Assembly (NCBI GenBank): GCA_009767595.1 | Contig: VSDK01020443.1 | Location: 2,217 to 66,216, forward strand | Length of the DNA: 64,000 nt | Direction: 5' to 3' | From: Symbiodinium kawagutii | Taxonomy: Eukaryota > Sar > Dinophyceae > Suessiales > Symbiodiniaceae | Part shown: positions 46,800-59,200 of the stretch, piece after piece | Layout: the number at the start of each line of letters is the position of its first letter | Position numbering within the stretch: the first letter of the stretch is position 1 | Made by a program: the position numbers and the translations under genes | The notes under the pieces: generated by a model | The model's database searches: none | Told to the model about the DNA's origin: nothing | What the model saw: only the letters and a program-made list of their open reading frames with translations

Positions 46800-48089
46800 A
46801 TTATTGAACATAATCTGTGGCTAACGAAGGGGTCATCATGGCCAATCATGGCCAATGATCCGATCCTGGATATCAATGCAACTATCATCTGGTCCTCCAA
46901 GATGTTCCAAGTATCGTCAAAATATGTGGGTCAAATTGATCATGTAATCATCCCCATCTGGGATGAAAAGAAACAACATGACACTACCAGAACCGAGACA
47001 AGCCAGGATATTGATGAAATATGTTTCTCGCACCTAAACCCCCATTCAATCCTTGAGTGACAAGGCATATCTTTAAGGGGGAAGATGGTATGGCGTCGAC
47101 TAGAGAGGGTTCACCTAAACATCTTCTCAACGTCTAGCAATCGCGCGATATCTTGAAGGCTATAATTAATTCCATGCCATCGGCAGAGTGCCACCTTGCG
47201 AGCATCTCTGCTTAGCGCGGCCTCCTTTGCAACCTGATCTTTATTTTGATTCATTTTGCCTTTTCTCCTATTACCCAGTCTTTGTTAATTGCTGAGGGTC
47301 ACGTGCCAAGTGAGCGATGGATCTCGGGCCATCTGGGGAACCTCCCAGCCCCTGCCTTCCATGAGTTCTTTGTTCGCTCCCAGGTGGGCTGTGCTAGACA
47401 CTGCCACCACCCGAGCCGAAGGTGCCTGGCTATTGGGCGAGCAGGTTTGCACCAGTGAAGATATCTTCATGCATGGTGGTGCCTGCAGGTGTAGAGTGAT
47501 CGCTGTCTTGTTGGAAGCCACCATTTTGCAGGGCATTGTACGTATGCACAGCATTGCGCAGCCCTATCTCGGTGAAAAGTAGTGAAACATGTGTGAGATG
47601 CTAATGGTGAAAATTTACTTGGTTCATCGGTGAACATGACATCTACCATCGATTACAATATAGACAATAAAGTTGTAATAGATGTCAAACAATTCGCTAC
47701 CATCGCATTTGGTGAATATTTGTCACGCTCACTGGACTCCTGACATGTTTTCTTTTTTGGGTTTATGTCGGTAATCCAAACGGGGCATATGCAAACATGG
47801 CCTACGTTCGGAAAACTCTTGCGAACCATAGAAACTAAATAACTTCGGAAACAGGTATTTACTTTACATGTGAAAGAAATGGTAATTAAAATGAATCACT
47901 GATCTTGCCTCAACAATGCATGCATGAACTGCATAATTACACGAACCACAAACACAGAAAAAATGCAGCGAACAAAGAAAACAGCTATATTTAGATGATA
48001 CTAGATGGGAATAACCATGATGAGATCGAACAAGATGAACAAGTTTTAACATGACTTGGAACAAACAGTGCCATCACACAAAATGGCCA
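46800..48089. other. Spacer or intron with one weak exon candidate
   Basis: A minus-strand segment near 47440-47482 (TTMHEDIFTGANLL after acceptor CACCTGCAG) may be an exon. Nothing else is supported. Confidence 0.35.
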
Positions 48090-48204
48090 TGGGTCAAAAC
48101 CCTGTTCCCCTGATTCCCCCATCACTAACATTCATTAACTATTGTTCTCCCTGTTACATAATGTTGGTGAATCCTCCATTAGTTGGTTGATTAATATTGG
48201 CCCA
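48090..48204. mobile_element. MITE-like element, family C, copy 3
   Basis: Starts TGGGTCAAAACCCTGTTCCCC and ends TTAATATTGGCCCA. It shares the internal TTAGTTGGTTGATTAATATT with the tandem pair at 25.7-25.9 kb. Confidence 0.75.
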
Positions 48205-48249
48205 TACCCAAATGAGGATCCACATAACATCATCTATGAACAACGCCCA

Positions 48250-48331
48250 GCACCCGGCCTTCTCCAACAAGGGCAGCAGCTCTCCTGTCAGGGCCTTGGC
48301 TGTGCCCAACGTCGTGGTGCCGAAGGGCACC
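48250..48331 (-). CDS. Internal exon of an unrecognised gene
   Basis: After the acceptor CCCACCCAG the minus strand reads VPFGTTTLGTAKALTGELLP then LLEKAGCWAL with G/C third positions. The donor is not fixed (GC donor at LLEK^AG or later). It may belong to the same gene as the exon at 46568-46737. Confidence 0.42.
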
Positions 48332-48399
48332 CTGGGTGGGCAGGAGGCCTGGTGGTACCATCATGGTAGGACACGTGGTACCTGAATCAATGTGCTGAA

Positions 48400-49545
48400 T
48401 CACCACGTGAATCAACTCGTGCGTTGATAAGACATGGATAATCACGGATATACAATACATAAGATATAATGGATATATGTCTGGCAGCTGGCAATGTGTT
48501 GCTGGTTTTGTAGTTTATCGTGGTTTACCTCTGATTGCCCTTTAGTGTTCCATATCTGCATATGGCGGAAGGCCTAAGGGTGATGGCCAAATGCCTCCAG
48601 AACCAATATCAAGATCGCAAGGCTTGGAATGAGGCAGTTTCAAAGTTTTGGACTCCCAAACTCTCTATAAATTATGTTATTTCTTGTTTGCATCCCACCA
48701 TGGGAAAAGCACTTGAAAACACGGTGCCCATTCCTTCAAGGAATTGAGACATGTGTACCCATGTGCCATCATCATGTGTCCAAACAGCGTGTCTCAATTT
48801 GTTTTGACTCCGAGCCGGTGTCGCTCACTCTGCGGCGCTGTACGGCTGCAATTAAAACGCTCTGCTAGGGATCAACCCTCACCGGGTGATGCAAACCGTC
48901 TGATCGTGAGATTCTTATGTAAGCCATTGGAGCATCTTGCTGTTTTGCCAAGGTACTTCACCTGTGAGTTGTTGAGTGGCAACTGCAATGTGGCACTTGG
49001 CTTACTTGAACAGAAGTAGACATACAACAAATTCATAAGATAAAGAGCATTTCAAGTTTTGCATCACGGGCCAAGAAGTATCCTCATTCGTTCTCAGGAT
49101 AGCTATCAAAACGTCATAAAACGTGAACGTTGATAGCCACTTCAATGCAACTTCTGATGTTCAAAGGTGTTGAAGCGGACCCCAGTGCTCTGTCCGCTCG
49201 CCAGGTCAGGGAAGGGCACCCTTACCTCAGGCGGCGGCAAGCAATGCCATGCAATGCGATGTGTGCATTCGGTGAGATGTGCGGCTGAAATCGGAATCTG
49301 ATGTAGGTCTGATGTAGTTTCTATTTATGCTTTGCTACACTAGTAACTAGGACCTAGTGCCCACAAAATGACGCAAACATCATCCAACATAATTTGAAAG
49401 AACCTCACTTGCAAAGGGCCCCAAGGAGAATGATGTTGCCAACTCCGGTGTCTTTCCAAATTGAAGGCCTGCAAATCCATCCTTTGCAACATAGAAACGA
49501 TACATTACCATGTTATGATAATACATGACGTGCAAGTAACGAGCA
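48400..49545. other. Spacer downstream of the SDR gene
   Basis: No gene is supported. A minus-strand GC-rich patch at 49225-49260 followed by GTAAGG could be an exon end but has no partner. Confidence 0.35.
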
Positions 49546-52500
49546 TCATGTTGAATCGAAAAACGAGAAGCTGCTGGTCCTGCTGACGGTGCTGATGCTG
49601 GCTGCAGCTCTGCTACGTTTCAGCTCTTCTGCTGCTTCTTTCAGGATGTCAGGCACCTTGCGCACAGGCACACCCAAACCTCAGGGCAAACTTTGCGACA
49701 AAATCGTTCATCTGCTCGGTGTTTTTGCCGCGTTCTCCATTGATTCTTGTTGCGGTTGCAGCTGCTTGACCTTCAGCAATTGAACATGCATGCACATGTA
49801 CTTAGTGTACTTGCAGTGAACATGCTTGGGTTAGTTTTTGACGAAGCTTCCCGTCATGGATCAATGTCGGTCTCTTGGCAAACAGCTCCACTGGCATCTC
49901 CTTCTGAGTCCACCTACTGAGCCACAGCTAAAGAAGTGATCAAGCTCGCTGATCATCTGCCGCATGGACATGCCTACAAGCCCGTGTTCTGACAAGCAAA
50001 TCTCCCAAATGCCTGCTATCAACCCTTCCAGAGTGGATCCCTAAATCCTCAGAAAACCAGCGTGCAAACATTCGAGATGCCAACCAGCGCATGGAGAAGC
50101 ATTCCATTGCAGATGGAGTACCAGCCTTTGACCACAGTATTTCTACGAGAAATAACCACCATTTGGTGAATGGCCTCTCCTGGTAGCTACCTCGCTTCCA
50201 CATTGGAAGGATATAGGCGGTATAGGGATACCCTGGCTCCCGGCATCGCTCCCTCCCAACCAGCCAGTTACGTCAAATGGCTCTCCTGTCGGCTGCGATC
50301 GAACTCCGTCACTTTGCACAGCTCGCCGTCGAATGGCGCCGCAGGAGGCATAGCAGGGTAAAGCTCCTAGTGGCATCAGCCAAATGGCCTTGTGGACACC
50401 AACTCGTCCATCAGGGCGCCCCTATATTTGATCACCATAACTCGCAGGTCCCATGTGGGCCAAAAACACTGATGCAGTCATGGTAAGTCAAATAGACTCA
50501 GCAACATCGCGGCAACAAACCATGAGTTTGGTTGAGCATTCATATGCCATAAGCCCGTTGTCAGTGCATCGGTGCTAAAAAGGGTATTCCAAGGTATCCT
50601 GGCTGGGCAACGACAATGGATTCGCCGGCGCTTCCCCGTAAGGCAACACTTCCCGGTGGATTTGCCAGACCTGTTCTCATGACCTGCTCACAAGGATCAC
50701 AAGGACTATTGCTGCGATAGAGAGAACTTGATCCCAGCGACAAACTATAGCTATACTAAAGCTACTGGTTGGTGATTAGCTTAATCATCCCAAACATGCT
50801 TGTTCAAGAGCCAATTATGAAAAATGCTGAGGAAAATGAACACATGTTCAAGACCACCAAGCTATGCATAACATTGCCGCGTACTATTCATGCATAGTAA
50901 TCCTTACCATCCGCCACCATTGCCATGCCTGTGCACCTGGTGTGTCAAATGGCGGCAGCTGATATCTAAAATGCCAGCTGTCCATGCATTTGGTTGACTT
51001 ACGAAATGTCATCTGGCATGCTGAGTGCCATCCACCAACCCTATTTCAGGGTTGGCTTTCAAGACCAAACAGCCCTATGAATATCTACTATCGCTTTGAC
51101 ATCACTTTCAAAAGCATCAGCTACAACTACAACCAGCAGTAACTTCATTAAGGTTTGATGCCATATGGGTATATTTCAACATAGAACATAGAAGTACCCC
51201 AAAATCATCCAACTTAACCATCTATATAGTAACAAACCAGCCATAACTTGGAGTCCCCTGGGCTGAGAACCCCCGATATGACCCCTTGATGGCTCGTAAC
51301 TCCCAGCTGCGCTGAGTCCTTCATTATCACTGCCAAGTCATTCCAGTGAAGGCTGCAGTCTAAGCCTGGGCCGAGGTGCACCACCCTGGCCCAGTGTCAC
51401 ACACATGTGCCTCCCCGGGTCATCTGACATGATTGACCAGCAGTTGAATTTCTAGTGTTTTCTATTGTTGACTTTCTTTGCCTGTCATTTTCTATTGTTT
51501 CCTCCGGTCAAAGCTATTCAAAGCTGACGGTATCACACCATTAGGCACGTGCAAACCAAAATGCGCAACGCGCAATCTGCACAAAATCACACAGCATATC
51601 CCTATGTACCACTCCTTCTGGTGGACAAAACTCGAAACCCGTTAAAAAAAGCTGCTACAACTGTACCTTTTTTTGAATTGTAAACAAAACAGAATCCATT
51701 TGAAACCGATCGGGTAATCTGAGAATCGCTTACCCAACCGTGGCTTTCCGAGGAAGCGCTGCTTCGGCTTGGAGCTCCGGCTCTCACAACGAGCTGCTAA
51801 AAACTCGCAAGCACCTACGGCCCGGACGCATAAGATTGGCACCTGATACGATGTAAAGTTTGGTAATGAACCACATCCAACCAGGTGGCATGTGCCAAAG
51901 TTTGAGTGGTTCATATCAAACCATACGTTTGTCATTTCACAATGTCATGAACATCCATTGAGCATTTCCGACCATCACCAAAATTCACCAACCATGCTTT
52001 AAATCATTCTCAACCATTGTCATTTCCAACCATTCTTGCCCGGTTGCTGATTGTGTGACCCACGAACCGTTAACTATCCCCAACATGATCAAGCACTTAC
52101 ACAAATTATAAGATTACCATCCACGAATTGACCAATCATTCCACCACTGAACTTCACTTTTTGCTAGGCATTTCTTTCGTCTCCAAGAAACTCATGAAGC
52201 GGCCCTCCTTCTCCATCTCCATGGCTGCCACGTGCTGCGCTGCGCAGTCCCGCACGTCCACGAAACTCATGGAGTCGTTGCGGCACTTGCCGTCGGGACC
52301 CGCCACGCCGTTCACCAACCAGTTCCTGGGAGCTTCACCGGACCGGGTGGCTCATCAAACAGCTCCAGGTGGAAAAATCCTGAGTAAATGATATGGCTAA
52401 GGCTGGTTAACTTGAGTAAATGATGGTTAAGGCTGATTAATGATAGTTTATGATCATTGCTGATGGTTAGTAATTGCGAGTGATGGTCCATTGCAGGTTG

Positions 52501-55500
52501 TTGAAAACCATCCAATTGGATCCAATTGGGGTGTTGACACTAGCATGTCTCAGAATACACGTTGAAAAAGTTGGTCTTGCCAAGAAGTTCGCAAATCATT
52601 TTGCAAACGGCTGAAATTTGATTGATGAGTCCCGAAACACTACAACTCCGCAGGCTGAGTTGGATTTGTCCATGCAGGGTACCCCCAGACACTTTGCCAA
52701 ACACAGGGGCCGCGCCTGTTTTGACAGCTGAGATTGAGGGTGTATCATCTGTGGATTCACGTCCACCGCTGAGATCATCAAATGCCTTGAAGGTATGATG
52801 GGCTTCCCACTGAGTCAGTGCACTCTCTCTCCCTCATGGGTTGGCTTCACGTCAGCAGCCCATACAGAACAAGTCAGCTGTCAAATTATGTAGATAACTG
52901 GTGGTACTTGTGGAATACTGTGGACATCACCCATGTAGACCCCCTTACTTTGCGAGGATCGCCTGCCTCCCACCATCACAGCTTGGGATGGCTGGAGCCG
53001 CAGCCGCGGCACCGAAAAGCACCCATCGTCATATTCCCCTGGCCGATCAGGGACCGGCAGCGGGGCCATGGGATGCCGTGGGGTGCATCCTGCCTCCGGC
53101 TGGATCATAGGCCCCAGCACCATGGTTGGGCAAATGCTGGCGAGGCGAGTGCCTGGACGGGAGCCATGTCTTGGTGTCGAGCATGGCTCCAGCCAGTACA
53201 AACCTCACATCAATCAACCCTGTGCTCCGCATACGCAAAGCTCCTGGCATTTCCCTGGCCACAAAATCATAGGCCGCGCGCTCTGCCAGGGTCTTGGAAG
53301 CCCCGTAGAAGCTGCCTCGCGCTTTCTGCCTCATGGGAGCGCCCAGTCAATGGCTATCCAGTAATACTGCGCGGGGGGGGTTCCTATGTGCGTTGCCTTT
53401 GAACATCTGTTGGTCACAGGAAGGCTTGCTGCAAGTCTATTGCTGCAAATCTGGTCATGGCATATCGAACAATGACCTGCGGGTGAATCCTTCCATGGCG
53501 GGCAGCTGTATTCAAAGGTTGCCAGCGGCAGGAAAATGAAACATTGTCTTCGCAGGTGCCCCAACTTGACGCAGGCGCGCATGGTTGCTTGGCGCATGTT
53601 GAATTGGTCCCAAAGAAAGGGTTTTGGATTTGGAATGAGTCCTTGCTTGTTCTCTGGCTCGCTGGTATGAGGCCCAAACCGTTCCTAAGGTGGTTGGAAG
53701 GTCACCATCACTGTCAGTGGATATATCACTAAGGATGTCTGTCCACTTGGTTCTCAATGTTGTAGTTCCCAATATCCAGTTCAACCTTAATGATCCAAGA
53801 CCTTGAATCCTCAAGCAGCAGCGCCAGCAGCAGCCATTTTAGACACTCGGCTGTTTGGGATCCTTGCGCCAAACAACAGGGTAAGTTGCAGATAAATGCT
53901 ATGTATGACACACTGTGCTGTGACTGCATGCTCACTCGCGCCCCCAATGAACGGCGCACGGAGCTGTTCACTTCAAAATGAGGCGGCTGAGCATGAGTCA
54001 ATGTCATCTAAGTTAATTAAAGATCGGTATCGCTAGCGGTGACCATCCGACTGATTTCAGAAAATGATAACAGCTTGTCACATGACCACCGCTGTCGACG
54101 ACAAATGGTGTCAACATAGGTTTCAAATTGAAAATGCCTACGGCAAATCACCCATCCACCTATCGTGAAACAGCGTGTCACCATTCAGTCTGGTCACACA
54201 TGGTGCCGCATAAAACTAGTTGAACGACATGTTCAACATCGCCGCGCTCAGCCCGTTCAGTACTCGACGCAATCATCATCAAGGAGTTCTCTCAACTCGT
54301 TTCCTGCGTCGTTTTGCACGGGTAGAGGACGAAGCAGCTCCTTCAGTACCTTCCATCTCCACGCCTTCGGTTGCATCATCATGGGCTGAAGGATTCCCTG
54401 GGACGTGTCTCACGGAGAACATCATGGATAAACCTCCTTCATCTGCACGATCACAATGTCGCAGCGATTGTAGGACCACCGACTGACCTTGTGCCAGGAA
54501 TTTGTCAAGGTCTCTTTGGATGGTCTCGGTCAGTGCAATGCCATTGGAACGCATAATGGAATGCAAATAATGTCTCTTGGATCCACGATCTTGGGCCTTG
54601 AACAAAGAAACCGATACCGGATCGATCCACATAGTGGCAGGGTCATCGGATTGTGAAAAGTAGCAATATTGCTCCACTCCAAATGCTCCTCTGATCAGAC
54701 GTCTGACATTTCGACTGATTTCACGCAGCCTTGTCTGTGTCAGATCCTTTCGGGTGTACACATCCTTCTCAGTCCTGTCGATGTCACCCATGGCAAACTT
54801 GCTCTTGACCATTTCGTTGGACATGCCGCAGTTGAGCAAATGAGTGAGGGCAGTGTATTGAAACTCAGCGAACTTTGATGCTCGCAGATAGTCCTCGCGG
54901 TTGCCTTGAGGTCCAGCGGTTCCAGCATCGTGGAACTGTTCATAGTCCTCCTGACTGGGTGTCTTGTATTCCCCTTGATTTGGTCCATCTTCGTTGAAGA
55001 GGAATGGGGTAGGAAAGGATCGGTCATAACGTCTGTGCTTCGATCCATCGGCTACCTGACTATCATGGTAATCTTGCATAGACACCTTGACCATTTTGAC
55101 TTTGAATCCATTGAATTCTCTCTGGATGGATTCAGCGATCATTTGGTCAATTTGGACCGCATTCGAATCATTTGAGTCAACGTTCTCGGCGGATCCATCC
55201 TTGCCAAACTGCTTGATATCCCAATGGATTCGTCAACTCCACGCAGGGTAAAGGACCTCTTGGATTCCCGAACTTCGGACAACCTGTCTATTTTTGACTG
55301 TATTTCCTTCTGCCTTTGCCTCTTCTGCGGCCTTGTGGTCTTCAGCAGCTTCTTCCTGATCTCGTCTTTTGATGTCATCATAAAACTCTTCTGGCATGTC
55401 TGCATCATCAGCTTCATCAATCTTCTCATCTCTCTTCTCTGATGCATCTTGACGTGCCTCTTCTGCCATCTTCCGGATCTCCTCATCACTCATATTGGCC

Positions 55501-56255
55501 TCACCAGTCTCACCTGTACCCTCCATCTTGACGTCTTCCTCTGCAGGTTTCTCTTCTTCCTGTTGTGCATCATCTACGACTCGTTTCTTGAAAGCGCCAA
55601 GTAACATTGAGAACCAAGTGGGCATCCTTAGTGATATATCCACTGACAGGTTATCAGCTGTAATGATCAAAGACCTTGAATCCTCAAGCAGCAGCGCCAG
55701 CAGCAGCCATTTTAGACACTCGGCTGTTTGGGATCCTTGAGCCAAAAAGCAGGGTAAGTAGCAGTTAAATGCTATGTATGACATATTGTGCTGTGACTGC
55801 ATGCTCTCGCAGTCACAATTCCCAGCATGAACAAGCAAAACATCACAAGTGGTCAGACCTACTCGGCTCAAACAAACACGTTTCTTAGATTCGCTGTTGG
55901 ACCTTTGCATCCTCTTCCAAAAACTACCTGACAAATCCATACGAATCAACTAATGAGTGAGTGAATTTCCACATGACGAGGATCCCCTGCTTCAAAAAAC
56001 CGCCTGACAAATCAACAAAAGTTCGTGAGTGAATTCCCACCAGTGACATTTCCCGATCCCCGAGGTCTGGAAACAAACATCTTTGGTCCAAGTTATTTCC
56101 CCTGCCCGGGCAGAGTCCCATGTTGCGCGTCCCAGGGACTCCTCGGGATCTGACCAATGCTCCTCCGACTTCACCTGATCCCCAGCAGCTGGGCTATGGA
56201 AGAACTATACGGCTGTAGCGCCATGACTGCTGGGTTCTGAGCTCTGAGGGTTCAG

Positions 56256-56288
<33 letters not shown>

Positions 56289-59200
56289 GGATGATGATGA
56301 GGATGATGAGGATGATGATGAATGGTAATGGTGGTGACGACGACACATCACAGGTAGTCATCTACGTGCCGGGTGGTGTAACCCGTAATTCGACCCACAG
56401 AACATCTCTAGGTTTCCAGCTCCAATGCTTTTTCCTTATCCGTGGGACTACCTCAAACGTACCCTATGTGGACGTATAGCTGCAAAATGATGAGACCCGA
56501 CACTTGTTACATCTTGTTACACATAGGTTTCTTGCTCAAAAATTTCACGTGGGGCCAGCATACCGGCCTTTTTGTCAACAGGGAAATGGGTAACAAAGGT
56601 GCCTCCTGGTGGTCGGTTTCCCTGCTAGAAATGTGAAATGATTTATCTTGGACAACTGTGCTGATCACACTCGCACCCAACAAATCCCAAAAGTACCATG
56701 TGGTGGTTTCTCAAAACAGGGGACCCCCCAAATCATCCATTACTAGTCATTTATAATAATAAACCAACCATTTTTTGGGCTTCCTATTTTGAGAAACCAC
56801 CATGTGCAGGATTTACTTTGGACATCTTTGGACTGTGGATGAGAATGGTTCCCACCATGGATCCAACATCTCCAGCAGCTTCACTCCCCAGGGGCTGGCG
56901 GTTCCGGCATTGGTGCAACAGCTGACATGCTGGAGGTGACCACCAGTGACCGCACGCTACCAGCCTTCTTGCCTTGGCGGGCACGGCACCGTTGCGTACT
57001 GCCGCTAAGAAGTCCAACCAAGCTGATGAATCATCATTATTATTGGCTTTTCGGGGCTTTTTGGGCCATATAAAAAATGATGGGTGATTCATTATTATTA
57101 TTATTGGTTCCATTATTGTTATTATCATTATTACTCTTATTACTATTATTGTTATTGCTATAGGCCACCCTTCATCGCAGCCTTCTCTTGATGGGTGCCG
57201 CTGGATGATTTGTTGGGCTCAGCCAAGAGGCCATTTCCATGTCTAAGGAAATGCGAAAAAGCATGGGCCCCGCCTGGGGGTAATGGCACAATGCAAATGA
57301 ACAATGGGATAGGTGTACTACATACGTGTAAGGGCCCTAAAAAGAGACTACCAGAGTGACTACCATGAGAGGTATGTTAATAGCGTGTACTTATGTATAT
57401 AGATGGCAAATAGCAACTCACAAAATTCGCGGCCAGTCTGTTCATTTATATGCATCTACCGTCCGTTCATCGTTCTAATGATTCACATTTGGTATGTCCA
57501 CCATAAGGCTGGATATACAAGCTGAATAACACTGGCCCGAGACAACTTGAGGCATTGACCCGTAGGATAGATTTTTCTGGGATTCGAACAGCCATCTCTC
57601 TCTCTCTCTCTCTATCGCCATCTGGTTAGTTCAGCAGNNNNNNNNNNCCCCTGGGGCCCCAGCCATCTCACCCAGCCAGCTCTTCGGCTAGCAGCCAAAT
57701 GTTCGAACAGCCATGCTTTTCGTAGTTTTTACATGTTTTTACCAAAAATGAAATCCTTTCAGTAGGGACCATTGGCTTCAACTTGGATGGAGACAGTTGG
57801 CTCCCACACTTTTCTGGCCAGGGTCCAGAGGGTTGGCTACCACATGCTCTATCAAAAAGCGATTTGAATGGTAGAACATGTATGTATATATATATATATA
57901 TTGAAATGTATCTATGAACTATATAGTCTTCTATTTTTGCTTACACTCTTGCATAAATTTCAGCAATAAACCTTGCCAATGTGAAACCCACATCTCCGGG
58001 TTTTTCAAGTTTCAGCTGCTCCGCGAAGCCACGCGCAGCAGCTGCTCCCAAGGCGCAGGAGCGCAAGACATTCAGCGTGCCCTCCACCGCTGGTCGCAAG
58101 ACCAAGTTCTCGGGATCCTCGACACCTCAACGGGGGGGCGAGGCTGAGGGACGAGACCAAGCAACCACCTATCAACCAACATCATTAACCACCATTAGCC
58201 ATCAGCAACCATCAATTAAGCATCAACTAACGATCATAAACCATACATTAGCCATCATTGGCACAATTTTTCTAACCAAACCTCCCAACCAACATCAGCC
58301 ACCCTTGCGCTTTCCAGCCCTAGCCCTAGCCCCACTGGGCCTTTACCGGGCACCAGTGGCGAGGCCGCATGGAAAACGCCCTGGCAGCCGCTGATAGCTT
58401 CATCGAAGGATCCTCAGCAGGCTGCAACGAGCACGTGGATGTGCAGTTTGGGTTAGGTCCCTGGGATATATAGTCACTAAGTCGATTGGGATAGCTATTC
58501 TGTGTAATTAGGGTTAGTTTCCTGGGTTAGTTTTCGGTAGATAATTTGGATAATGGATCACTGACCCCAATTACCATGGCGCATCTCTTTTCGATCTCGC
58601 ACATCCAAGCAGACTCCTGAACTGCACCACTCAACCTCGAAAAATCACAAGGAGTGTTCAAGCCATTGAGCCAGCTCCCAATCTCAAACAACCAAACAAA
58701 AGGGACATTCACTATTTTGGGATCATTGCCAGCGTGGCTTAGGTGTTGTACACGTCCGAGATTTAAATGGTTTTGCATGGCTCAGCATACAGAGCCAAAA
58801 CATAACCTGCAAATGCTTCTTCCGTTGCAAAGCCGGCTGCAACTGCAGAATATGCACACAGCGTCACTGCGCAACCAGTGACTACTTCACTGTCGCGAAG
58901 CCATATCACAAACTATCATCAATCTGGCATCATTCACTAGGACCTATACATCACACCTTTACAAAATGATAGGCACACCAGGCACGCACACAATTACACA
59001 CACCGGTCCATCAACGTTCGTCATTCGGTTCATGATTCTGGTGGCCCCTGTAGCCACGTGGCGCACCATGGTTCACCTCAGGGCATCCGAGCGTCCCTCC
59101 TCCAGCAGAGTGGCGGAGAAGAGTTTCAAGCGCTCAGCACCAGGCAGTGCCATCCTGGGGCGGCAGCATGGCTGGTGCTCCTGGGATCTCCTGGGTGATC

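Noticed and set aside
49926-49990. Candidate C-terminal exon HGLVGMSMRQMISELDHFF for the SDR gene
   Set aside because: The exon at 49546-49679 (LGVPVRKVPDILKEAAEELK) fits the family and the GC-donor phase better.
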